A DNA stretch of 64,000 nt, from assembly GCF_001487145.1 (NCBI RefSeq), contig NZ_LN913016.1, forward strand, positions 1,178,001-1,242,000. The letters are read 5' to 3'. Positions within the stretch are counted from its first letter, which is position 1; each line of letters opens with the position of its first letter. The notes under the pieces were generated by a model that was not told the origin of the DNA, ran no database searches, and saw nothing but the letters and a program-made list of their open reading frames with translations. The DNA comes from Anaerococcus rubeinfantis. GTDB lineage: Bacteria > Bacillota > Clostridia > Tissierellales > Peptoniphilaceae. Shown here piece after piece: positions 34,956 through 44,386 of the stretch. The translations under genes and the position numbers were made by a program.

Positions 34956-37232
34956 TTATTTTCTTTTAATTTTAAATAATCCGACAAGTGCAAGGGATAA
35001 ACTTGCAAATATTGTACTTAAAGATTTTACTCCTGTTTTCACATTTGTAGATTTTGTGTGAATTTTATTTAGGCCTTTATTTTCAAAGTCAGAATCTTTT
35101 TTAGAGTTTTCTGCTTTTACTTTTTTGCCCTTTAGATTGCTTTTATTTGATGATCCATTTTCACTTTTTGATTTTTGGTCATCGTTTTTATTTTCATTTT
35201 TATTATTCTCATTTTCATCCTTGTTAGATTTTGGATTTTCTTTTACAAATGATACTTCGCTTATTCTTGTTTTTAAAACTTCAACTGCACTATCAACTTC
35301 TTCTTGACTTGCACTTTTATCATTTAAAATTCTAACTGCATTTTCTAGGGCTATATTATAAGTTTCAACATTTTCATCTTCTAATACTACTTTTTTGCCC
35401 ATAATATTTTCTATATATTTTTCTAATTTTGAGTAATCTGTATTATTTTTTCCAAAATCTGGATTTAAAATTTTTTCATCAGTTTTATTTATTGTATAAG
35501 TATCTACAACTTTTCCATCTTGATCCATTGTCACAATTTTAAATTGATTCTTTGAAAATGTTAAGTGGGAGAATAATTGACTTCTATCATCAAGTGACCT
35601 ATTTACAAACCATTGGTCCTCTCCTATTGGATTGTAGAATTTTGCACCTGCTGATGCAGACATGGTTAAAAATAAAGTTCCTTTTGGATTTGTCACTTGA
35701 TTTTTACCATAATCAATTCCGATTCCATCAACTATAACTTTTCCATTTGGATAAATTTTATTGTTGAAAGTTTCTGAGTATCCATCTTTAATTTCTGCAT
35801 TTGGATCGTTCAAATCTGTTCCATAAGCATCTTTGAAATCTAAAGTTTTTTCTCCAGCAAGCATATGTTTTGTTCTTGTATAAATATGGTCGTGTCCGTT
35901 TAAGACAAGATCTATATTATTGTTGTTAAATATTTTTACAAGCTCACTTCTTCTTTGTAAAATATCATCATCAGTGGTGTGAGTTGCTGTAGAATATGGT
36001 GCATGGTGGAAAGATACAACCTTCCATGAAAATTTTGATCCTCTTTTTTCTTCAGCTTGTTTTATGGCTTCTTTTATAAATTCTTCATGTTCTTTTGAAT
36101 TATTTACATTTGAATTTAAGTTTAAGAAAAGTGTATCTCCATATGAATACCAAAAATCTCCAGGTATATAGGTTCTTGTTCCATCTTCATTTTCTTTTGA
36201 AATTGAGCCTAATTTTGATTCATTTGCTAGATAAAAATGATCAGAGAAAACTGTATTTTGTAAAGTCGAATCATTTCCATCAATATAGGTTTCGTGATTT
36301 CCAGTTATTGATGAAAAAATTCTTTCTTTAAATAAGTCATTATCAAAGAAATAATCATATTCTCCTTCATAACCAGCGATTTCTACATTATCTCCCATCG
36401 AAAAATAAAAATGTGGATCAAGCTCTTGAGCTTTTTTCAAAGTTTTTGCAAAATCCGCCTTATCTTGGTCGACTTTTGCTTGGGTGTTTTTATTTAAGCC
36501 GTGTTTATCCCAAACTTTATCTCCTGATCCCATTTGAGGATCTCCCAAATAAACTAAAGAAAATTCATTATTTTTTCCAAGAGCCTTAGTTCTTAAAGTA
36601 AACATATCACTTTTATAATCATCATTTGTAATATAATAATCATAATTTTTACCAGGTTCTATTTGAACAATTGAAGTATAAGTTGAATACCCATTAGAAT
36701 CACCAGTTTTTCTTGCCCTAATTGGTTTGTATTCCTTGTTATTGAAAATTAATTTGCTATTTTCATTCACTTCACCTTTTCCAAACCAAGTTACGGCAAC
36801 TTCGTTTTCATTTTGTCCTGGATTTATTGTAATATCTTTTATAGGAGTATCTATAGCTTTTAGATTATTATTCGCATATGATCCATTTTTCTTACCATAT
36901 TCTCCCTTTGTTTCTTCTAATTTTTCTTTTACTTTCGGATCAATATTTCCTACATTTTTATCTTCGCCAAAACTTTCTCTTTCAGTTTCAGTTGCCCTAT
37001 TAAATTTATTTGTTCCATCGGATTCTCTAGTATTTTTTTCATTTTTTGGGAAGGTTACTTCGTCATCTTTCGGAATATCAGCTATATTTTCTTTCCCATC
37101 TTGATTTTGTTTTTCAGTAATTTCTACATTTGTACTAGCATCATCACTTGCAAAGGATACATTTTCCGGAAAAATTGTAGTAGTCGCACTTGCAATTAAT
37201 AAAGCCAAAATTAATTTATTTTTGTTTTTCAT
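34956..37232 (-). CDS. Surface-anchored purple-acid-phosphatase-type metallophosphoesterase
   Basis: 758-residue secreted enzyme. Signal peptide (about 1-29), a charged Asn/Glu/Lys linker, a PAP-type fibronectin-like N-domain (about 130-215), then a calcineurin-like catalytic domain with GDPQMG, SMGDNVE, TGNHE, FHHAPY and NGHDHIYTR metal motifs. A FIVAR-like helical segment (about 595-660) and a Lys/Asn/Ser-rich wall-spanning stretch follow. The end (NVKTG, a hydrophobic span, then KIKRK) looks like a sortase signal with NVKTG in place of LPxTG. Predicted to release phosphate from extracellular esters. Weak Pho-box-like repeats lie upstream, which would fit with the pst locus. Confidence 0.85.
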   Translation of the reverse strand: MKNKNKLILALLIASATTTIFPENVSFASDDASTNVEITEKQNQDGKENIADIPKDDEVTFPKNEKNTRESDGTNKFNRATETERESFGEDKNVGNIDPKVKEKLEETKGEYGKKNGSYANNNLKAIDTPIKDITINPGQNENEVAVTWFGKGEVNENSKLIFNNKEYKPIRARKTGDSNGYSTYTSIVQIEPGKNYDYYITNDDYKSDMFTLRTKALGKNNEFSLVYLGDPQMGSGDKVWDKHGLNKNTQAKVDQDKADFAKTLKKAQELDPHFYFSMGDNVEIAGYEGEYDYFFDNDLFKERIFSSITGNHETYIDGNDSTLQNTVFSDHFYLANESKLGSISKENEDGTRTYIPGDFWYSYGDTLFLNLNSNVNNSKEHEEFIKEAIKQAEEKRGSKFSWKVVSFHHAPYSTATHTTDDDILQRRSELVKIFNNNNIDLVLNGHDHIYTRTKHMLAGEKTLDFKDAYGTDLNDPNAEIKDGYSETFNNKIYPNGKVIVDGIGIDYGKNQVTNPKGTLFLTMSASAGAKFYNPIGEDQWFVNRSLDDRSQLFSHLTFSKNQFKIVTMDQDGKVVDTYTINKTDEKILNPDFGKNNTDYSKLEKYIENIMGKKVVLEDENVETYNIALENAVRILNDKSASQEEVDSAVEVLKTRISEVSFVKENPKSNKDENENNKNENKNDDQKSKSENGSSNKSNLKGKKVKAENSKKDSDFENKGLNKIHTKSTNVKTGVKSLSTIFASLSLALVGLFKIKRK

Positions 37233-37290
37233 TATTTCCTCCTAAGCACATTTATTCTGTAAATAATATAGCGAATTTTTATTAGAAAAT

Positions 37291-37318
37291 TTATAAAAAT
37301 TTGTAATAATTATGTATA
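37291..37318 (-). promoter_or_regulatory. Weak Pho-box-like repeats before the phosphoesterase gene
   Basis: Minus strand TATACA (37313-37318), ATTACA (37302-37307) and TTATAA (37291-37296), each 11 bases apart. Two of three match the TT(A/T)ACA repeat at five of six bases. In DNA this AT-rich the match is suggestive only. Confidence 0.35.
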
Positions 37319-37409
37319 ATCTATTTAATTTGATTACAAAGGTTACAATTTCACTAATCTATTGATATTTTTCTCTTGATAACTTATAATAAATTTCATT
37401 GGGGGATAC

Positions 37410-39293
37410 ATGAGAAAACACAAACAAATAGATTCATTCACTTTTTTAAGGGCTATTTTTATTATTGCAATATGCATATTTCACTCATCAGTTCAAATTT
37501 TACCTGGTGGCTTTATGGCAGTAATCGGCTTTTTTGTTATGAGTGGATTTTTAATGATGAAAAAATTAAATAATATAGAAGACTTTAATTTGAAAGAATT
37601 AAAAATAAATATTCAAAAAAGATTTTTAAAGCTTATGCCCAGCTTAATTTTTGTAATAAGCACATCTTTAATAATAGCTTTGATTTTTTCTAAAATTATT
37701 TTTCACGATTCAATCAAGGCTTCTATTCCATCTGCCCTATCTTTTCAAAATTTATACCAAATTTTTAAGGGTGGGTCTTACTTTACTAAAAATGGATATT
37801 TTTCAATTTTTACTCATTTTTGGTATATATCCATGCAAATTCAATTTATTTTGATTTTTTATCTGATAAATTATTTCTTAGATAAATTTAAGGATAAATT
37901 TACAAGTAAGGAAATAAGGATTTATCTTTTTGGGCTAATTTCAGTAATTTCAATCTTGTTGATGATCATTTTTTCTTTTGATAAAAATAATATTTCAAGA
38001 ATTTACTATGGTCCTGATACGAGAATTAATGCTATTTTTATTGGAGCTATAACTTATCTTTTGGTAGATGATTTTTCAAAAATTATTGACTTATCTAAAG
38101 AAAAAAACTTTTCACCAAAATATGTTTTGTATGCTCTTTTGTTTTTAAGCTTTATCCTTTACTTTTTTATAAATGGAGAAAATTTATATACTTATAGGAT
38201 AATCATTCCTATTTATACCTTAATTCAAGCTTTATTAATTGGTATTTTATATACTTATGAAAAAGAAAGTATAATTTCAATTAATAAAAAAGAAATGGGC
38301 TTTGTAAAAACTATTCTTTATTATATAGGACTTAGATCTTATTATATCTATATGTGGCAATATATAATAAATACTTTTATATCCTATGCCTTTGCCCACA
38401 CTACAAAAAGTAGGATTTTAGCTTATATTTTGGAAATATTTTTGGTTTTAATTTTATCTGAAATAACTTATATAATTTTCCAAAAGAAATTTGACCTAAA
38501 AAAATATTTTATTATATCTGCTGTAATAATTTTAAGTCTAAATGTTTTGGCAAACTTTATTCCAAATCCTAAGGCTGAAGATATGAAAAATCTTGAAAAA
38601 AGAATTAGCGATAACAAAGAAAATATAAAGAAAAACAACGAAAAATTTTTACAAGATCAAAAGAAAAAAGAGAACAAGAATAAACTTTCAAATTCTAATG
38701 AAAAAGACAAAGACAAAAAAGAAAATGATAATAAAAAATCTGAAAAAAAAGAAATTACTTTTGAAAAAAAAGCTTATGATGATTTTAATTTTACCGAAAA
38801 AGAAAGGGAATTTTTGAAAAACACTTCAATTACTGCAATTGGGGATTCGGTTTTAATAAATATCGATCCTTTTATTAGAGAATTTAATCCAAATCTTTAT
38901 CTTGATGGTGAAGTGGGAAGGCAAATGACTGATGGGCCAAAAGTTTTGCAAGATATAAAAAATAAAAACGGACTTGGTAATATAATCCTCGTTAGTCTTG
39001 GTTCTAATGGAACTTTGAGCGAGCAAAATATGCTTGATATTTTAAATATTTCTGAAGGAAGAAAGGTATTTTTTGTAAATACTGTCAACAGCCAATCTTG
39101 GGAAGGTCCAATTAATACAAAAATCAAAAAATTCTGTGATGAAAATCAAAATGCCTACATGGTTGATTGGTACAAATTTGCCAAGGAAAAAGCAAATTTA
39201 TTTGCCAAAGATATGGTTCATCCAGAAGTTGAAGGTTCAAAAGCTTATAGAAATCTGATTGAAAGAGAAATAATAAATTCTTTTGCAAAATAA
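37410..39293 (+). CDS. OatA-like acyltransferase with SGNH domain
   Basis: 627 residues. The N-terminal acyltransferase-3 membrane domain (about 1-375) has ten or so hydrophobic spans and AICIFHSS, the usual catalytic His region. A long Lys/Glu/Asn linker (about 385-455) leads to an extracytoplasmic SGNH hydrolase/transferase domain (about 470-627) with TAIGDSVLI (nucleophile Ser), VSLGSNG and DMVHPEVEGSKAY (Asp/His). This is the layout of peptidoglycan O-acetyltransferase OatA, which gives lysozyme resistance. A teichoic-acid or glycan acylase is the alternative. Confidence 0.9.
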   Translation: MRKHKQIDSFTFLRAIFIIAICIFHSSVQILPGGFMAVIGFFVMSGFLMMKKLNNIEDFNLKELKINIQKRFLKLMPSLIFVISTSLIIALIFSKIIFHDSIKASIPSALSFQNLYQIFKGGSYFTKNGYFSIFTHFWYISMQIQFILIFYLINYFLDKFKDKFTSKEIRIYLFGLISVISILLMIIFSFDKNNISRIYYGPDTRINAIFIGAITYLLVDDFSKIIDLSKEKNFSPKYVLYALLFLSFILYFFINGENLYTYRIIIPIYTLIQALLIGILYTYEKESIISINKKEMGFVKTILYYIGLRSYYIYMWQYIINTFISYAFAHTTKSRILAYILEIFLVLILSEITYIIFQKKFDLKKYFIISAVIILSLNVLANFIPNPKAEDMKNLEKRISDNKENIKKNNEKFLQDQKKKENKNKLSNSNEKDKDKKENDNKKSEKKEITFEKKAYDDFNFTEKEREFLKNTSITAIGDSVLINIDPFIREFNPNLYLDGEVGRQMTDGPKVLQDIKNKNGLGNIILVSLGSNGTLSEQNMLDILNISEGRKVFFVNTVNSQSWEGPINTKIKKFCDENQNAYMVDWYKFAKEKANLFAKDMVHPEVEGSKAYRNLIEREIINSFAK

Positions 39294-39295
39294 TA

Positions 39296-39328
39296 AGCGT
39301 AGTGGCAAACGACCACTACGCTTTTTTT
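39296..39328. terminator. Bidirectional terminator
   Basis: AGCGTAGTGG CAAACGA CCACTACGCT followed by T7; closes the acyltransferase gene and, on the other strand, the ABC exporter. Confidence 0.9.
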
Positions 39329-41183
39329 AATCTAATTCCAATTTTCCAGTATATAATTGATAGTAAGTTCCTCTTTTTTTCATCAAAGATTCGTGATTTC
39401 CTCTTTCAATTATTCTTCCATCATCCATTACCATTATTACGTCAGAATTTTTGATTGTTGATAATCTGTGAGCTATTACAATTGATGTTGATCCCGCCAT
39501 TAGATTATCCAAAGCTTCTGTTACTGTAAGCTCTGTCGCAGAATCTATTGAACTTGTTGCTTCATCCAAAATTAACATTGATGGCTCATCAACTGCTGCT
39601 CTTGAAATTGAAACCAATTGATTTTGTCCGTCTGACAAACTTGATCCGTTTCCGTAAATTTTTGTATCATAGCCTTGAGGAAGTCTTCTTATAAAAGAAT
39701 CCGCCTTGCTCATCCTTGCTGCAGCTTTTATTTCATCATCATTTGCATCAAGCCTTCCATATCTTATATTTTCATAGATTGAATCTGTAAATAAATTTAC
39801 ATCTTGAAGAACCATTCCAAATGCTCTTCTTAAAGCTTGTTTTTGAATTTTTTTAATATCAATATCATCAACTTTGATTGATCCTGAATCAATATCATAA
39901 AATCTTGTGATTACATTTGTTATAGTTGTTTTTCCAGCTCCTGTCGCTCCTACAAAGGCGATTTTTTCTCCTGGTCTTGCATAAAAACTTACATCTTTTA
40001 AAATTTGATTTTTCCCATCGTATGAAAAATTAACGTGTTCAAAATCAATTTTTCCTTCAAGCCTCTTATAAAGAGCCTCTCCATTTTCAATTTTTTTCCA
40101 AGCATAAATTCCTGTCAAAGTATCTGATTCATGAAATTTTCCATTTTTATCAATTTTTGCATGAACAAGGTCAATATATCCTTCGTCTTTTTCACCTTCC
40201 ATATCCAAAATTTCAAAAATCCTGTTTGCCCCAGCCATAGCTTGAGCCAAGACATTTGCTTGTTGGGAAACTGTGGCGATTGGATTTTGTAATTGTCTTA
40301 CATAGGTTAAATATGTTACCAAGGTTCCTACAGTCATTTGACCGATTATTGTAAGAAAAGCACCAGCTATACAAATTATTGCGTAGGAAATGTTAATTCC
40401 ATTTTTTAAAAAGGGCATAATTTTTCCCATAACTGTATTTGCCTTCCAAATTAATTCTCTAACCCTATCGGCAGTTTTATTAAATTCTTCTATCAAATTA
40501 TTTTCAAAATTAAAAACTTTTACAACCTTTTGACCTGATAAAGTTTCTTCTATAAATCCATTCATCTTCCCAATTTCTACCTGGTTTTTTGAAAATAATT
40601 TTGTAGATTTTTTTATAAGTCTTTTTAAAACTGCAAGCATTAAAAATATTGTAAAAATTGTTAGAACTGTAAGTTTGATATTAATTACAAACATCATGAT
40701 AAAAGTTCCGGTAAATAAAAGAAATGATTGTAAAATATTTGGGATTGATGATGATAGGGATTGGCTTAACATATCAGTATCATTTGTAAATCTTGACATT
40801 ATTTCCCCGTGGGTGTTTTGGTCAAAAAATCCAACTTCCAAACTTTGAACTTTTTCAAATAATTCATTTCTAATATCTTTTACACTTCTTTCACTAACTC
40901 TTACCATAAGTCTTGAAAAAATAAGAGAAGTTATAACGCTTGTTCCAAATAAAATTATCATCTTAATTATATTTGCCCTAAGTCCAGCTACATCTGCCTT
41001 TAGTATGGTATTATCGATTGTCGGCCTTAAAAGTGCCATTCCAAAAATTTGGCTTGCTGTTGAAATAATTACAGAAATTATTACAAGAACCATTTGCCAC
41101 TTATATTTAAATAAATATTTTAAAAGCCTTTTTATTGCCCCCTTGGAAGTTTTATTTTTGGATGAATTTAATTTATTTTTCAT
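39327..41183 (-). CDS. Heterodimeric ABC exporter subunit (canonical ATP site, 618 aa)
   Basis: Multidrug-type exporter half, 618 residues: six membrane spans (about 25-320), then an ATPase domain with Walker A GATGAGKTT, Walker B LILDEATSS with catalytic Glu, and switch HRLS. Its signature reads SLSDGQNQL where LSGGQ is usual, i.e. degenerate. It overlaps the 588-residue partner gene by 11 bases. The pairing fits LmrCD/BmrCD-type exporters: this subunit supplies the working Walker motifs and the partner the working signature. Confidence 0.92.
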   Translation of the reverse strand: MKNKLNSSKNKTSKGAIKRLLKYLFKYKWQMVLVIISVIISTASQIFGMALLRPTIDNTILKADVAGLRANIIKMIILFGTSVITSLIFSRLMVRVSERSVKDIRNELFEKVQSLEVGFFDQNTHGEIMSRFTNDTDMLSQSLSSSIPNILQSFLLFTGTFIMMFVINIKLTVLTIFTIFLMLAVLKRLIKKSTKLFSKNQVEIGKMNGFIEETLSGQKVVKVFNFENNLIEEFNKTADRVRELIWKANTVMGKIMPFLKNGINISYAIICIAGAFLTIIGQMTVGTLVTYLTYVRQLQNPIATVSQQANVLAQAMAGANRIFEILDMEGEKDEGYIDLVHAKIDKNGKFHESDTLTGIYAWKKIENGEALYKRLEGKIDFEHVNFSYDGKNQILKDVSFYARPGEKIAFVGATGAGKTTITNVITRFYDIDSGSIKVDDIDIKKIQKQALRRAFGMVLQDVNLFTDSIYENIRYGRLDANDDEIKAAARMSKADSFIRRLPQGYDTKIYGNGSSLSDGQNQLVSISRAAVDEPSMLILDEATSSIDSATELTVTEALDNLMAGSTSIVIAHRLSTIKNSDVIMVMDDGRIIERGNHESLMKKRGTYYQLYTGKLELD

Positions 41184-42939
41184 CTATATCACTTCCTTTC
41201 TCTTGCATATCATAGGTTTTTCTATAAAATTCATTTTTATTGTAAAGTTCGTCATGGTTTCCAATATTTTCAATATATCCATCTTTCATAACCATAATCC
41301 TATCACAGCCTTTAAAAGATGAGACTCTTTGAGATATTATGATTTTTGTAAGTTTATCGGAATATTTATTTATACCATCAACAATTTTTCTTTCTGTTTT
41401 TGTATCAACTGCTGAAGTTGAGTTGTCCAAAATTAAAACTTTGGGTTTTTTTAACAAAGACCTTGCTATACAAATCCTTTGTTTTTGTCCACCAGAAACT
41501 CCACTTCCTCCTTGACCCAAAACAGATTTATATCCATCTTTTCTTTCTTTGATAAATTCATCTGCACAGGCAATTTTTGAAACTTTTTCTACTTCTTCAA
41601 AGGATGCTTCCATATCTCCCCACCTAATATTTTCTTCAATTGTTCCAGAAAATAGGGTATTTTTTTGTAAAACAATATTTACAGCATCTCTTAATTTTTT
41701 AAGATCATATTTTTTAATATTTTCTCCACCGACTTTAATTTCACCATCACAAATATCATAAAGTCTTGGAATTAATTGTACTAAACTTGACTTACTTGAA
41801 CCAGTTGAGCCCAAAATCCCAATTGACTCTCCTTCTTTTATGTGAAGATTAATATTTTTTAGGGCAAAATTATCAGAATCTTTTCCGTATTTAAATGAAA
41901 CATTTGAAAAATCTATTGATCCATCTTTAACTTCAAGATCATTTATTTTTTCATCATTATTCATGTAAGGCTTATGTTCTATAACTTCAGCAATTCTTAC
42001 AACTCCAGGGCTTGATGACATCATTTGAACTAAAACCATAGAAATTCCAATGAATGCTCCCAAAAGCATCATTGAATACATGATAAAACTCATTAGCTCT
42101 CCAACTTGGATTTTTCCACTAATAATTTCATTTCCACCAAACCAAACAATGGAAATCATAGATCCAAACATAATTACATTTGCAATTGGAAAAATATAGG
42201 AAATTGCTCCACCAGCCTTATCAATTAATTTAAACATGGTGAAATTTTGCTCTCTTAATTTTTTAATTTCAAAATCATCTCTTACAAAAGATTTTACAAC
42301 CCTAATATTTGCTAAAGATTCTTGAATAATTTGGTTTAATTTATCAAATTCTTTCCTGTATTGTTTAAAGCCAGGAATAGCTTTTGACATGGTAAAAAAT
42401 ATGGCTACAAGCAAAAGTGGCAAGGTCACCAAAAATAAAAGTGAAAGTCTTGGTGAAACTTTTACTGATAAAATTACTGCAACAATCGCCATGACCAAGG
42501 TTTTAATAATAAATCTTACTCCCAAAAATACAGAAAAAATGATTTGTTGGATATCACTTGTAAGTCTGGTTATTAAAGATGAAGTCCTAAATTCTTCCAA
42601 ATCTTCAAAACCAAATTCTTGAATTTTTCCAAATGAAATTTTTCTTAAATTTGCTCCAAAACCTGAGGAAGTTGCTGATGCGTGTTTGGTTGCAACCATT
42701 CCTGAATACATACATATAAGTGAAACTAAAATCATTAGTCCACCCAAAATAAATGTCATTTTAATATCTTTCCTGCTTACTGCCCTGTCAATTATCAAAG
42801 CCATTATTGTAGGAACTACAAGTTCCAAAATAGTTTCAATACTTGTTGCAATCATAGAAATCTTTGCATTTTTTTTGTATTGGCCAACAGCAGGCATTAG
42901 ATATTTAAAATTTTCAAAAAATTCTTTTAAACTATTCAT
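41173..42939 (-). CDS. Heterodimeric ABC exporter subunit (degenerate ATP site, 588 aa)
   Basis: Partner half, 588 residues, six spans then an ATPase domain. The signature SGVSGGQKQR is canonical, but Walker A reads GSTGSSKSS (Ser for the Gly before Lys) and Walker B reads LILDNSTSAVD (Asn for the catalytic Glu), with Gln in the switch-His position (ISQRVSS). Together with the other subunit this leaves one functional and one non-hydrolytic ATP site. The gene overlaps MarR by 8 bases and the other subunit by 11. Probably exports drugs or lipophilic compounds. Confidence 0.92.
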   Translation of the reverse strand: MNSLKEFFENFKYLMPAVGQYKKNAKISMIATSIETILELVVPTIMALIIDRAVSRKDIKMTFILGGLMILVSLICMYSGMVATKHASATSSGFGANLRKISFGKIQEFGFEDLEEFRTSSLITRLTSDIQQIIFSVFLGVRFIIKTLVMAIVAVILSVKVSPRLSLLFLVTLPLLLVAIFFTMSKAIPGFKQYRKEFDKLNQIIQESLANIRVVKSFVRDDFEIKKLREQNFTMFKLIDKAGGAISYIFPIANVIMFGSMISIVWFGGNEIISGKIQVGELMSFIMYSMMLLGAFIGISMVLVQMMSSSPGVVRIAEVIEHKPYMNNDEKINDLEVKDGSIDFSNVSFKYGKDSDNFALKNINLHIKEGESIGILGSTGSSKSSLVQLIPRLYDICDGEIKVGGENIKKYDLKKLRDAVNIVLQKNTLFSGTIEENIRWGDMEASFEEVEKVSKIACADEFIKERKDGYKSVLGQGGSGVSGGQKQRICIARSLLKKPKVLILDNSTSAVDTKTERKIVDGINKYSDKLTKIIISQRVSSFKGCDRIMVMKDGYIENIGNHDELYNKNEFYRKTYDMQEKGSDIDEK

Positions 42940-43381
42940 TTTCTCCCTCCTTATTAATCCTACATAAAATTTCTGCTAACATAGTAAAGTCATCTATCAT
43001 TTGATTTATCTTTTTTTCTCCAATTCTATCATATAAATTTTCATTATAATCATTTAAGGGTTTCAAAAAATCATTAGCATATAATTTTCCCTTATCTGTT
43101 AGCTCTAAAATTTTTATCCTCTTATCATCCTTATCTGAAATTCTTTTTATATAACCATCTTCACACAATTCCATAATCACATTATTTATAGTTTGCTTGG
43201 CAACAGCCATTCTTTCTACAATTATGGATTGGGTGATATTTTTTTCATAAATTAGAAATAAAAAAATTGCAGTCTTTATACCATTAGCTTTCATTTCTTT
43301 AAAGCTTTGGTTATTAAGTCCCTGCACTTTTCTAATTACGGAAAATAATTTAAAAATTTCAAGTGATTTATCTTTTTTCAT
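42932..43381 (-). CDS. MarR-family transcriptional regulator of the exporter operon
   Basis: 149-residue winged-helix repressor, first gene of the marR-ABC-ABC operon. Conserved segments: NITQSIIVERMAVAKQTINNVIMELCEDGYIKR (helix-turn-helix) and DKDDKRIKILELTDKG (wing). A perfect 5-bp inverted repeat sits between the -35 and -10 boxes of its own promoter, a plausible autorepression operator. The ligand is unknown. Confidence 0.92.
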   Translation of the reverse strand: MKKDKSLEIFKLFSVIRKVQGLNNQSFKEMKANGIKTAIFLFLIYEKNITQSIIVERMAVAKQTINNVIMELCEDGYIKRISDKDDKRIKILELTDKGKLYANDFLKPLNDYNENLYDRIGEKKINQMIDDFTMLAEILCRINKEGENE

Positions 43382-43404
43382 TTTCTTCCTTTCTATTTTT
43401 AATT

Positions 43405-43432
43405 ATTATAGTCCTAAAATGGACTTTGTCAA
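43405..43432 (-). promoter_or_regulatory. MarR operon promoter with embedded palindromic operator
   Basis: Minus strand TTGACA (43427-43432), 16 bases, TATAAT (43405-43410). The spacer carries AGTCC ATTTTA GGACT (43410-43425), an inverted repeat overlapping the boxes. A repressor bound there would block RNA polymerase. Confidence 0.78.
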
Positions 43433-43477
43433 TAGCCTCTAAAAATTTTTGTTGTATAATATCAGTTGAGGTGAATT

Positions 43478-44386
43478 ATGATAGATTATTTAAATGAAAT
43501 AAATTTAGACCAAAAATTAATTGATAAAATAATAGAATTTAGAAAAGCAAATATAGATGAAGAAGACAAGGATAGAATTGTTAAACCAGAATTTAAATAT
43601 TATGGTGAAGATGTTTTGAAAAAAGCAATCACTGCAATTTTATCTGGAAAAAATATTTTACTTTCTGGTCCAAAAGCCACAGGAAAAAATGTTTTAGCTC
43701 AAAATCTTTCCTATATTTTTAATCGTCCATCATGGGATATTTCTTTTCACGTAAATACTGATTACAATTCCTTGGTTGGAGCTGACACTTTTAAAGACGG
43801 AAAAGTAGTTTTTAGAAAGGGTCCAGTTTATGAATGTGCAAAAAAAGGTGGCTTTGGAGTTTTGGATGAAATAAATATGGCAAAAAACGAAGCGATTTCT
43901 GTCCTCCACGCAACCCTTGATCACAGACGTGTAATTGATATTCCAGGCTATGACAAAATAAAGCTTGACGATAAGACAAGATTTATTGCAACAATGAATT
44001 ATGGCTATGTTGGAACAAGAGAAGTAAACGAGGCACTTGCTTCAAGATTTATGGTTATAAATATGCCAAATATTACAAGAGAAAATTTAAAACACTTATT
44101 AAGGGATAAATTTCCAAAATTAAAAGAAAAATATATGAATACTTTTATAGATATTTTTGAATCTCTCCAAGAAAAAAGTGAAAATTCAGAAATTTCTACA
44201 AAATCAGTAGACCTAAGGGGACTAATTTCTGCAATTGAAACTATGGAAATTGGACTTAACCCATACGATGCAATAGAAATGGGACTAATTAATAAATCTT
44301 TTGATGAATTTGAGAGAGAGCTTGTAAGAGATAGCGTTGATTCTAAACTTCCAAAAGAAATCAAAGAGAGTGTATTTGATGACTGA
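43478..44386 (+). CDS. MoxR-type AAA ATPase (CbbQ/NorQ-like)
   Basis: 302 residues; AAA+ ATPase of the MoxR/CbbQ group, usually a chaperone-like activator working with a VWA protein. Walker A is GPKATGKN (64-71), where Asn71 replaces the usual Thr/Ser. Walker B is FGVLDEINMA, and the sensor/arginine region NEALASRFMVINMP is present. The next gene, a VWA protein, overlaps by 8 bases, matching the MoxR-VWA pairing. The target complex is not encoded nearby. A perfect TATAAT lies 18 bases before the ATG. Confidence 0.88.
   Translation: MIDYLNEINLDQKLIDKIIEFRKANIDEEDKDRIVKPEFKYYGEDVLKKAITAILSGKNILLSGPKATGKNVLAQNLSYIFNRPSWDISFHVNTDYNSLVGADTFKDGKVVFRKGPVYECAKKGGFGVLDEINMAKNEAISVLHATLDHRRVIDIPGYDKIKLDDKTRFIATMNYGYVGTREVNEALASRFMVINMPNITRENLKHLLRDKFPKLKEKYMNTFIDIFESLQEKSENSEISTKSVDLRGLISAIETMEIGLNPYDAIEMGLINKSFDEFERELVRDSVDSKLPKEIKESVFDD

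Noticed and set aside
37376-37573. Separate small ORF overlapping the OatA-like gene start
   Set aside because: Different frame, no ribosome site, and the composition is that of a shadow of the real gene.
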